Origin: Caballeronia fortuita
Lineage (GTDB): Bacteria; Pseudomonadota; Gammaproteobacteria; Burkholderiales; Burkholderiaceae
Reading direction: 5' to 3'
Assembly (NCBI RefSeq): GCF_001544835.2
Contig: NZ_FCNX02000027.1
Location: forward strand, 1 to 44,405
Length of the DNA stretch: 44,405 nt
Made by a program: the position numbers and the translations under genes. Under the pieces are notes generated by a model, which saw only the letters and a list, made by a program, of their open reading frames with translations, did not search any database and was not told where the DNA came from. Every line of letters starts with the position of its first letter. The first letter of the stretch is position 1. Positions 16,509 through 25,346 of the stretch are shown here, piece by piece.

Positions 16509-16895
16509 ATGGCTAAAAAACGGACATCCGCGAACCGCAACGTGCAGATTGCGGACCAGATCCAGCGCGATCTTTCCGAGCTCATGCGCGAGGTGAAAGA
16601 CCCGCGCGTGGGCCTCGTGACGATTCAGAGCGTCGAGCTCACGCCCGACTACGCGCACGCGAAGGTCTACTTCACGACGCTGACCGGCGATCCGAAGCAG
16701 ACGCAGGAAGGGCTCAATCACGCGGCGGGCCATCTGCACAACATGCTTTTCAAGCGCCTGCATATTCATACGGTGCCGAGGCTGCATTTCCACTACGACC
16801 AGACGATCGAGAAGGCCGTCGAGATGTCGCGTCTCATCGACGAAGCGAACGCGACGCGCGCGAAAGATGCGGACGACGATCAGGAAGGTGCGTGA
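16509..16895 (+). CDS. rbfA: 30S ribosome-binding factor RbfA
   Basis: This 128-residue single KH-type domain protein binds immature 30S subunits near the 16S 5' helix and assists late maturation. Visible signatures are RNVQIADQIQRDLSELMREVKDPR at the N-terminus (a stretch given here by residues 8-31), VTIQSVELTPDYAHAKVYF, and LHFHYDQTIEKAVEMSRLI near the end. The frame opens 18 residues earlier in the hairpin region. The ATG at 16509 starts MAKKRTS, has GGAAAGGAA upstream and gives normal length. The stop is immediately followed by the truB GTG. Confidence 0.95.
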   Translation: MAKKRTSANRNVQIADQIQRDLSELMREVKDPRVGLVTIQSVELTPDYAHAKVYFTTLTGDPKQTQEGLNHAAGHLHNMLFKRLHIHTVPRLHFHYDQTIEKAVEMSRLIDEANATRAKDADDDQEGA

Positions 16896-17819
16896 GTGAA
16901 GGGCGGTCCGAAGATTCCACGTCGCGCGCTGGACGGCGTGCTTCTGCTGGACAAGCCGCTCGGCCTATCCAGCAACGACGCGCTCATCAAGGCAAAGCGG
17001 ATTTATCTGGCGAAGAAGGCCGGTCACACCGGCACGCTCGATCCGCTCGCGACCGGCCTGCTGCCGCTGTGTTTCGGCGAGGCGACGAAGTTTTCGCAAG
17101 ACCTGCTCGACGCCGACAAGACCTACGAAGCGACGATGCGTCTGGGTATCCGCACGACGACGGGCGATGCCGAAGGCGAAGCCATCGACACGCGCGAGGT
17201 GACGTGCGATGAAGCGTCGGTCGCCGATGCGATGGAGCGATTCATCGGCGATATCGTCCAAATTCCGCCGATGTACTCCGCTCTGAAGCGCGACGGCAAG
17301 CCGCTCTACGAATATGCGCGCGCCGGTCAGACGGTCGAGCGCGAAGGGCGCAATGTGACGATCCACGCGTTGCATTTGATCGCGTGTGCATTGCCGCTCG
17401 TGACGTTTCGCGTGACGTGCAGCAAGGGCACGTATGTTCGCACGCTGGCAGAGGACATCGGCGAAGCGCTCGGATGCGGCGCACATCTGACGGCGCTGCG
17501 GCGCACGGGCGTCGGCGCGCTCACGCTCGAACACGCGGTCACGCTCGATCAGCTCGCGCGCCTGACCGAAGCCGAACGCGACGCGCGGCTCCAGCCCGTC
17601 GACGCGCTCCTTTCCACCTTTCCCGCCGTTCAGTTGAACGATGAAGCGACGAAGCGCTTCCTGCACGGCCAGCGCCTGAAGCTCGCCGATGTTGCGAAGA
17701 CTCGTCTCGAAGAAGGCCGCGTGCGCGTCTATGCGCAGGAAGGCGGCCGGCTGCTCGGCGTCGCGCGTGCGGGCGAGGGCGTGCTCGCGCCGGAAAGGCT
17801 CGTCGTCACGGCACAATGA
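16896..17819 (+). CDS. truB: tRNA pseudouridine(55) synthase TruB
   Basis: The 307-residue enzyme makes pseudouridine-55 in the T loop of tRNAs. The N-terminal motif is GVLLLDKPLGLSSNDAL. The catalytic aspartate lies in GHTGTLDPLATGLLPLCFGEATKF (a motif at about residues 43-66; Asp about 48). KTYEATMRLGIRTTTGD and the RNA-binding SKGTYVRTLAEDIGEALGCG follow, with a PUA-like C-terminus. It starts at a GTG abutting the rbfA stop, with AGGAAGG 7 bases upstream, so translation is coupled. It is the last gene of the rimP operon; a terminator follows within 2 bases. Confidence 0.96.
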   Translation: MKGGPKIPRRALDGVLLLDKPLGLSSNDALIKAKRIYLAKKAGHTGTLDPLATGLLPLCFGEATKFSQDLLDADKTYEATMRLGIRTTTGDAEGEAIDTREVTCDEASVADAMERFIGDIVQIPPMYSALKRDGKPLYEYARAGQTVEREGRNVTIHALHLIACALPLVTFRVTCSKGTYVRTLAEDIGEALGCGAHLTALRRTGVGALTLEHAVTLDQLARLTEAERDARLQPVDALLSTFPAVQLNDEATKRFLHGQRLKLADVAKTRLEEGRVRVYAQEGGRLLGVARAGEGVLAPERLVVTAQ

Positions 17820-17820
17820 A

Positions 17821-17854
17821 AAAGAGCCCGGTCGAGATCGACCAGGCTCTTTCT
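17821..17854. terminator. Terminator between truB and the efflux operon
   Basis: AAAGAGCC..GGTCGA pairs with TCGACC..GGCTCTTT around a very short loop. A-rich on the left and T-rich on the right, it can serve both convergent operons (truB + and emrB-like -). Confidence 0.8.
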
Positions 17855-17874
17855 TGGGTGCTAACCAAAGGCGT

Positions 17875-19434
17875 TCAGTGCGCCGCCGATGCCGCCGCCG
17901 CCGAATCCCCGCCGCCGGACCGCTCGGGCTTCGTGATCCAGATCAGCACGATCAGCGCGACGAAGATCCCAGCCGATATATAGAACATGTCGTTCACGCC
18001 GAGTTGCGCGGCCTGCTGGGTCGCCATGCTGTTGTAGAGGCCGACGGTCTGCTCGTGCGAGAGGCCGAGCGCGCCCATTTGCTGCATCGAATTAGCGAAC
18101 ACGGGGTTGTACGAGTTCGCGCTTTCGACGAGCTGCGCGTGATGCACAATCGAACGATGCTCCCACGCCGTCGAAAAGATCGACGTGCCGATGCCGCCGC
18201 ACATGATCCGCACGAAGTTCGACAGCCCCGACGCCGCCGGTATCCGATGCCCCGGCAAGCCCGACAGCGTGATCGACACGAGCGGGATGAAGAAGCCCGC
18301 CATGCCGATGCCCTGAATCAGCGTCGGCAGCGTCAGCGCCCACGTGTCGACGCCGGTCGTGTAACGCGAGCGCATCCAGAAGCACAGCGCGAACACGAGG
18401 AAGGCCGCGGTCGCGATAAAGCGCGGATCGGTGCGCGGCAGGAACTTGCCCGTGATCGGCGAGAGCAGGATCGCGAAGACGCCGACGGGCGCCATCACGA
18501 GACCGGCGTTCGTCGCCGTATAGCCGATGTCCGTCTGCAGCCACAACGGCAGCAGCACGAGATTGCCGAAGTAGAGCCCGTAACCGATCGATAGCGCGAT
18601 CGTGCCGCCCGTGAAATTGCGCAGCTCGAAGAGCGACAGGTCGACGACCGGATGCTCCGCCGTCAGCTCCCACACGATGAAGAACGCGAACGCGATGACG
18701 GCGATGAGCGCGAGCACGACGATCGTGGTCGAATTGAACCAGTCGAGATCCTTGCCTTTGTCGAGCATAATTTGCAGCGAGCCGACCCAGACGACGAGCA
18801 GCCCGAGACCGACCGTGTCGATCGGCGCCTTGCGGATCGTCGAATCGCGGTCGCGGAAGATCGCGAACGTGGCGAGCGCCGCCGCGATGCCGACCGGAAT
18901 GTTCACGTAGAAGATCCACGGCCACGAGATGTTGTCCGAAATCCAGCCGCCGAGCACCGGACCCGCGACCGGCGCGATCAGCGTGGTCATTGACCACATC
19001 GACAAGGCCATCGGCGCCTTTTCACGCGGATAGCTCGCGAGCAGCAGCGTTTGCGACAGCGGGATCATCGGGCCGGCGACCGCACCCTGGAAGACGCGCG
19101 CGGCGAGCAGGAAGGGCAGCGTCGGCGCGAGGCCGCAAAGCCACGACGCGATCACGAACAGGATGATCGAGCCGAGAAAGAGCCGGACCTGCCCGAGCCG
19201 CTGCGTGAGCCAGCCGGTGAGCGGCACCGAGATCGCGTTGGCGACCGCAAACGACGTGATGACCCACGTGCCTTGATCCGAGGACACGCCGAGATCGCCG
19301 GAGATCGACGGAATCGAGACGTTCGCAATGGACGTGTCGAGCACGTTCATGAACACCGCGAGCGACACGGCGATCGTCCCGATGACGAGTTTGCCGCCCG
19401 ATAGCGGCGGATGAACGACGTTTTGCGAAGACAT
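17875..19434 (-). CDS. DHA2-family MFS drug exporter, EmrB type
   Basis: The 519-residue inner-membrane protein has about 14 hydrophobic segments, as expected for the DHA2 (EmrB/QacA) family of proton-driven exporters. The N-terminal signature is FMNVLDTSIANVSIPSISGDL, followed by WVITSFAVANAISVPLTGWL and RLGQVRLFLGSIILF. GPVLGGWISDNISWPWIFYV corresponds to family motif C. The C-terminus is a short Ser/Ala tail. It is the last gene of the marR operon, 12 bases after the emrA-like stop. With the periplasmic adaptor and outer-membrane channel it should form a tripartite pump. The substrate is unknown; hydrophobic drugs, uncouplers or plant phenolics are plausible from the family. Confidence 0.93.
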   Translation of the reverse strand: MSSQNVVHPPLSGGKLVIGTIAVSLAVFMNVLDTSIANVSIPSISGDLGVSSDQGTWVITSFAVANAISVPLTGWLTQRLGQVRLFLGSIILFVIASWLCGLAPTLPFLLAARVFQGAVAGPMIPLSQTLLLASYPREKAPMALSMWSMTTLIAPVAGPVLGGWISDNISWPWIFYVNIPVGIAAALATFAIFRDRDSTIRKAPIDTVGLGLLVVWVGSLQIMLDKGKDLDWFNSTTIVVLALIAVIAFAFFIVWELTAEHPVVDLSLFELRNFTGGTIALSIGYGLYFGNLVLLPLWLQTDIGYTATNAGLVMAPVGVFAILLSPITGKFLPRTDPRFIATAAFLVFALCFWMRSRYTTGVDTWALTLPTLIQGIGMAGFFIPLVSITLSGLPGHRIPAASGLSNFVRIMCGGIGTSIFSTAWEHRSIVHHAQLVESANSYNPVFANSMQQMGALGLSHEQTVGLYNSMATQQAAQLGVNDMFYISAGIFVALIVLIWITKPERSGGGDSAAAASAAH

Positions 19435-19446
19435 GGGCGCGTCCGC

Positions 19447-20709
19447 TTACATCAGCTTGGTGGCCGATGCGGACTTCGTCGCGCGTCCGTGCGCCGACGA
19501 CGTGCTCTGCGATACCGATCCAGCGCCCGCGCCCGTGCCCGCGTTCTGCTGGATGATGCGCGCGATTTCCTGATCGGCCTGCGCACCGTAGTTGTCGAAC
19601 ACGTTGGTCTGGTAGACCGTGTTCTGGGCGTTGCCGAGCTGGCCGCCTTGCTCGTCCTTGATCGTTACGTCGACGTTCATGGAAAGACCGATGCGCAGCG
19701 GATGTTCTTCCAGTTCCTTCGGATCGAGCTGGATGCGCACCGGCAGGCGCTGCACGACCTTGATCCAGTTGCCCGTCGCGTTCTGCGCGGGCAGGAGCGA
19801 GAACGCCGAGCCGGTGCCCGCCGAGAAGCCGATCACCTTGCCGTGATACACGACGTTCGAGCCGTACAGATCGGCCGTCAGTTCGACCGGCTGGCCGATG
19901 CGCATGTGCTTCAACTGCACTTCCTTGAAGTTCGCGTCGACCCAGACGCCGTTGAGCGGCACGATCGCCATCAGCGGATTGCCTGGCGACACGCGCTGGC
20001 CCACCTGCACCGAGCGCTTCGCGACATAGCCGGTCACCGGCGCCGGCAGCGTGTTGCGCGCGTAGTTGATGTACGAATCGCGGACCTTCGCGGCGGCCGC
20101 GAGCACGTTCGGGTGATCGGCGATGGTCGTGTTGGCCGTGAGCGAGCGGTTCGATGCGAGTTCCTGCTGGGCGGCGTCGAGCGCGGCCTGCGCGCTGCGC
20201 ACCGCGTCGCGGGCATGCGAAATTTCTTCCTGCGACACGGCGCCCGTCTGCGCGACCTGCATGCGGCGCTTCAGATCGTCCTGCGCGCGCGACAGATCCG
20301 ACTTGCGCAACGCGATCTGCGCTTCGTACTGGTTGTTGTTCACGAAGAACGTGCGGACCTGGCGCACCGTCTGCGCAAGATTGGCCTCGGCCTGATCGAG
20401 CGCGACTTTCGAATCGGCCGGATCGAGGGCGACGAGCGGATCGCCGGTCTTCACCGTCTGCGTATCGTCCGCGTTCACCGAAATCACCGTGCCGACGACC
20501 TGCGGCGTGATCTGCACGACGTTTCCGTTCACGTAGGCGTCGTCGGTGGATTCGTGAAAGCGCGCGACGAGGAAGTAGTACAGCCCGTACGCGACGGCCG
20601 CAATGATGATGACGAGCACGATCAGCGTCATCAGCACGCGGCGTTTGCCGTTGCTCTGTTTCGGCGCCGGCGCGGCTGCCGCGGCTGCGTTTTGTTGAGG
20701 GTCGCTCAT
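19447..20709 (-). CDS. EmrA/HlyD-family periplasmic adaptor protein
   Basis: The 420-residue membrane-fusion protein has one N-terminal transmembrane helix (about 25-48, RVLMTLIVLVIIIAAVAYGL) after an Ala-rich cytoplasmic start. A lipoyl-like half (VVQITPQVVGTVISVNADDT and KTGDPLVALDP) comes next, then an alpha-hairpin coiled coil (about 95-200, rich in Gln/Ala/Arg). The second lipoyl half is at TLPAPVTGYVAKRSVQVGQRV. A beta-barrel domain (GVWVDANFKEVQLKHMRIGQ) precedes a low-complexity Ser/Ala tail. It bridges the inner-membrane exporter and outer-membrane channel. It lies between the two partner genes, 51 bases after the channel gene. Confidence 0.94.
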   Translation of the reverse strand: MSDPQQNAAAAAAPAPKQSNGKRRVLMTLIVLVIIIAAVAYGLYYFLVARFHESTDDAYVNGNVVQITPQVVGTVISVNADDTQTVKTGDPLVALDPADSKVALDQAEANLAQTVRQVRTFFVNNNQYEAQIALRKSDLSRAQDDLKRRMQVAQTGAVSQEEISHARDAVRSAQAALDAAQQELASNRSLTANTTIADHPNVLAAAAKVRDSYINYARNTLPAPVTGYVAKRSVQVGQRVSPGNPLMAIVPLNGVWVDANFKEVQLKHMRIGQPVELTADLYGSNVVYHGKVIGFSAGTGSAFSLLPAQNATGNWIKVVQRLPVRIQLDPKELEEHPLRIGLSMNVDVTIKDEQGGQLGNAQNTVYQTNVFDNYGAQADQEIARIIQQNAGTGAGAGSVSQSTSSAHGRATKSASATKLM

Positions 20710-20760
20710 GAAAGACTCCGAAGATTCCGTATTTGGTCCGATGCGTATTCTTTGCGCGGC

Positions 20761-22263
20761 TTACTTCGCCGCCGTGGCCTGATTCTGTCCGCTGCCGTCG
20801 ATCGCCAGATTCGTGCTCGTGGCGTCGAAACCGCCGCCGAGCGCCTTGATCAGCGCGATTTGCAGATCGGTGCGCTTCAGGCGCAGGTTCGTCACGGTCT
20901 GCTCGTTGGCGAGACGGTTCTCGTCGGCGTTCAACACCTGCAGTTGCGGCGAGAGGCCCGCCTTGTAGCGGATCACGGCGAGCTGATAGGCGCTCGTCGC
21001 CGCCGCGAGCGCGCGCTGGGCGTCGGCCATCTGCTTGTCGAGCGAGCGGATCGCGGAGATGTTGGTCGCGACGTCGTTCATCGCGTTGATGAGCGTCTGA
21101 TTGTAGTTCGCGACATCGCCTTCGAAATCGGCGTAACGGCCCTTCAACTGGGCGCGCAGCGCGCCGGCGTCGAAGATCGGCAGATGCACAGCCGGCCCGA
21201 TCTGGATTTGCCGGCTGCTCGCCTGGAGGAAGCGGCCCCAGCCGAACGCGTCGAAACCGAAGCCTGCCGCGAGGTTGATGTCCGGGAAGAACTCGGCCTT
21301 CGCTTCCTTGATGTTGTGCGTCGCGGATTCGACCTGCCAGCGCGCGGCGACGATGTCCGGGCGGCGCGAGACGAGATCGGCGGGCACGTTGTCGGGCAGC
21401 GTCACGTTGACGTTGGGGTCGATGACCGGCTTCGCGATCGTGAGACCGCGATCCGGGCCCTTGCCGAGCAGCGCGGCCAGCTGATAGCGGACCGTTTCGA
21501 TCTGGCCGTCGAGTTCGGTCGAGTTCGTCTGGCTCGTCGCTACGTTGCCTTCCGCCGTCTGACGCTCGACGTTCGTGTCGAGGCCGGCCGCGACGCGCCC
21601 GTTCGTGATGCGTCCGACGTCCTGCCGGTTCGCGATCTCGCGCAGCGCCACGTCACGCAGCGCATAGAGCAGCGCGAGCTGGTTGTACGTGCGCGCGACC
21701 GATGCGGCCAGCGTCACGCGCGCCTGCTGCATGTCGGCTTCGGCGGCTTTCTGCTGCGATACCGCCATGTTCAGGCGCGAACGGTTCTTGCCCCACAGGT
21801 CCAGCTCCCACGACGCGCTCGCGAGCACGTTGTTCTCGCTGAACCACGTGCCGCCGTAGGGCGGCGGGAAGAGGGCGTTGGCCGAATAGAGCTCGCGCGT
21901 CCACGAATACGAGCCGTTGACCTTCGGATAGAGCGCCGAGCGCGACGTCTCGATATACGACGACGCCTTGGCAATGCGCGATTGCGCCTGCGCGATGGTC
22001 GGATTGTCGGCGAGCGCTTCGTCGATCAGTTGCGGCAGTTGCGGATCGCCGAACTGCCTGGCCCAGTCGAGCGTGGGCCACTGGCCGCCTTGTCCCGGCA
22101 CGCTTTGCGTGGCCTCGAAGTTTTCCGGCGCGGCGATCTGCTTGTCGCTCGAAATGCCCGCGTAGTTCGCGCAACCGGCGAGCGCCAGCGCGGCAACCGC
22201 AGCGGCGACGGCGCTCTTCACACGGCTTTCGCCGCGAATCGCGGACGGGGAGAGGTGTTTCAT
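20761..22263 (-). CDS. Outer-membrane efflux lipoprotein, NodT/OprM family
   Basis: The 500-residue protein begins with a lipoprotein signal peptide ending in the lipobox LALAGCANY (Cys about 32), so it should be lipidated and exported to the outer membrane. Two repeated OEP (TolC-type) units follow. Landmarks are WTRELYSANALFPPPYGG with SWELDLWGKNRSRL in the first half, RRPDIVAARWQVESATHNIKEAKAEFFP (a longer motif, about residues 300-327) in the second, and a final LSPQLQVLNADENRLANEQ. Upstream in-frame ATGs at 22308 and 22299 lack a ribosome-binding site and push the signal peptide away from the N-terminus, so I chose 22263. It supplies the outer-membrane duct of the pump. Confidence 0.93.
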   Translation of the reverse strand: MKHLSPSAIRGESRVKSAVAAAVAALALAGCANYAGISSDKQIAAPENFEATQSVPGQGGQWPTLDWARQFGDPQLPQLIDEALADNPTIAQAQSRIAKASSYIETSRSALYPKVNGSYSWTRELYSANALFPPPYGGTWFSENNVLASASWELDLWGKNRSRLNMAVSQQKAAEADMQQARVTLAASVARTYNQLALLYALRDVALREIANRQDVGRITNGRVAAGLDTNVERQTAEGNVATSQTNSTELDGQIETVRYQLAALLGKGPDRGLTIAKPVIDPNVNVTLPDNVPADLVSRRPDIVAARWQVESATHNIKEAKAEFFPDINLAAGFGFDAFGWGRFLQASSRQIQIGPAVHLPIFDAGALRAQLKGRYADFEGDVANYNQTLINAMNDVATNISAIRSLDKQMADAQRALAAATSAYQLAVIRYKAGLSPQLQVLNADENRLANEQTVTNLRLKRTDLQIALIKALGGGFDATSTNLAIDGSGQNQATAAK

Positions 22264-22297
22264 ATCTCGTCTCTTGAGATGAGAATTAAAGATGGAC

Positions 22298-22305
22298 ATT
22301 GCAAT
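22298..22305. promoter_or_regulatory. ATTGCAAT palindrome upstream of the outer-membrane factor gene
   Basis: The 8-bp palindrome is identical to the one just upstream of marR (22870-22877). It is a candidate MarR half-operator by repetition and position. Confidence 0.35.
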
Positions 22306-22317
22306 CATTTTGTAGGC

Positions 22318-22347
22318 TTGCGATGACCGATTTGCTTGTCATCGCAA
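22318..22347. promoter_or_regulatory. Inverted repeat at the marR / outer-membrane factor junction
   Basis: Perfect 10-bp arms TTGCGATGAC/GTCATCGCAA around a 10-base centre, overlapping the marR stop codon. It could be an RNA hairpin tuning the ratio of marR to pump genes, or a second operator. Confidence 0.45.
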
Positions 22348-22854
22348 TGACGTACCTGGCTTATCATTACCGCCGAGCAAAGGCGCCACGGACGGATCGC
22401 AGGAGTTGGCAAGGATTCGACGCAGCATGCTTTTCAGGAAGCCGACTTCTTCCGGCGTGAAGCCCGCGAGCAGATTGTCCAGGACGCGCGTGAAAATGGC
22501 CGGAATCTTCTCGGCCGTCGTCTGGCCTTCGTCGGTGAGCGCGAGGCGCACGACGCGCCGGTCCTCCTCACTGCGCACGCGCGAGAGCAGGCCGCGCTTT
22601 TCCAGACGGTCGATGAGGCGCGTGACTGCGCTTGCGTCGATGCCGTATTCGCGGGCGATGTCCGCCGCCGTCAGGCATTTGCCGACCGCCAGCATGAACA
22701 GAATGCTGGCCTGCGTGCTGGTGATGCCCAGTTCAGAAGTGGTGTGTTGCGTGACCATGTTCCACATGGTCGAGCGCACCCGGCTGATCAGATAGCCGAC
22801 GCTCTCGGCGAGCACATAGTCGCCGATCGCCGCAGGTTTCGGAGCGTCGCTCAT
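22339..22854 (-). CDS. MarR-family regulator of the efflux operon
   Basis: The 171-residue protein has a MarR winged helix: helices with GITSTQASILFMLAVGKCLT, the recognition region AADIAREYGIDASAVTRLID, and the wing RLEKRGLLSRVRSEEDRRVV with LALTDEG. Dimerisation helices lie at both ends. As first gene of an operon ending in a tripartite pump, it resembles EmrR/MprA-type repressors that release DNA when bound by phenolic drugs (inference from family and position). The promoter immediately upstream has palindromes overlapping the -35 and the start region, consistent with autorepression. Confidence 0.93.
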   Translation of the reverse strand: MSDAPKPAAIGDYVLAESVGYLISRVRSTMWNMVTQHTTSELGITSTQASILFMLAVGKCLTAADIAREYGIDASAVTRLIDRLEKRGLLSRVRSEEDRRVVRLALTDEGQTTAEKIPAIFTRVLDNLLAGFTPEEVGFLKSMLRRILANSCDPSVAPLLGGNDKPGTSLR

Positions 22855-22869
22855 GGAAATAATTATGCG

Positions 22870-22877
22870 ATTGCAAT
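22870..22877. promoter_or_regulatory. ATTGCAAT palindrome in the marR leader
   Basis: It lies about 10-16 bases downstream of the predicted marR transcription start and matches the site at 22298-22305. Candidate MarR-binding site. Confidence 0.4.
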
Positions 22878-22892
22878 AGTTGACTAGGCAGG

Positions 22893-22921
22893 ATTATAGG
22901 CGGGCGTTGCAGGCGCTGCAA
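22893..22921 (-). promoter_or_regulatory. marR promoter with overlapping palindrome
   Basis: On the minus strand, -35 TTGCAG (22921-22916) and a perfect -10 TATAAT (22898-22893) are separated by exactly 17 bases. The -35 is one arm of the palindrome TTGCAG-GCG-CTGCAA at 22907-22921, a likely operator position. Confidence 0.65.
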
Positions 22922-23055
22922 GGATCTTTTCTGGAAGTGCTTAACAATCGCCGCAACGCGTGCTGCGTAACGGAGGGCCGGCGTGTCGGGCGCACAACGC
23001 TTGCTCAAGACGGATTACGGGTTGAGTCCTATTGCAAGGCCTGGACATCCGTGCG

Positions 23056-23064
23056 TGCTATACT
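23056..23064 (+). promoter_or_regulatory. Extended -10 promoter element for typA
   Basis: TGC-TATACT, an extended -10, is about 134 bases upstream of the typA ATG. No good -35 at 17 bases, as expected for an extended -10 promoter. Confidence 0.45.
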
Positions 23065-23197
23065 TTACGGTTCTCACCGCGCCGGGCCCGCGTCGTCATG
23101 CTTGCATGATGGTTTTTCAGAGGGGCTTGCCGAGTTATGGAGTCTCGTTGAAGTTAAGGGGACTCGCTCCGACGGCGCACAACCAAGACATCTTTCT

Positions 23198-25024
<1,827 letters not shown>

Positions 25025-25054
25025 AGTGCAAACGCATCCGTTCGCAACGTAAGA

Positions 25055-25081
25055 ACAAAAGCCGCCTTCGGGCGGCTTTTG
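25055..25081 (+). terminator. Intrinsic terminator after typA
   Basis: AAAAGCCGCC/GGCGGCTTTT with the stable TTCG tetraloop and a closing T run. Confidence 0.9.
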
Positions 25082-25202
25082 TCATTGTCTGGCGCGCTGC
25101 AAGAGACCCTTGCTTATCTCAGAAAAGCCCGCACATCCTTGTTGCGTAACGGAAGCGAGAGCACGGCACATGCGGCGATACGTCATATGACTATTCGTTC
25201 TG

Positions 25203-25211
25203 TGCTATGCT
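25203..25211 (+). promoter_or_regulatory. Candidate extended -10 promoter of the odhA operon
   Basis: TGC-TATGCT lies about 136 bases before the odhA ATG. The -35 region is poor (TCATAT-like). Placement is by eye. Confidence 0.35.
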
Positions 25212-25346
25212 TTCTGGATTAACTGTCGCTTTTTAGGTCCTTCCAAGCAGACTTGATTCGCGCAATCCGCTAAACGGTCAGGCCGTGGCGCGGAAGGTTT
25301 CGTAACCCGCACTTCCTCGAGAAACTCGAAGAAAGGTGAGCGTAAA

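Larger units (their letters stand above)
22855..23197. other. Divergent marR-typA intergenic region, 343 bp
   Basis: It carries the marR promoter with palindromes (22870-22921) on the minus strand and an extended -10 for typA at 23056-23064 on the plus strand. The typA frame is open through much of it, but the extra sequence is not TypA-like. Confidence 0.6.
25025..25346. other. Intergenic region between typA and odhA, 322 bp
   Basis: It holds the typA terminator (25055-25081) and a candidate odhA promoter (25203-25211). No believable gene. Confidence 0.6.

Noticed and set aside
19411..22326. 971-residue plus-strand frame antisense to the efflux genes
   Set aside because: Shadow; the minus strand encodes three recognisable pump components.
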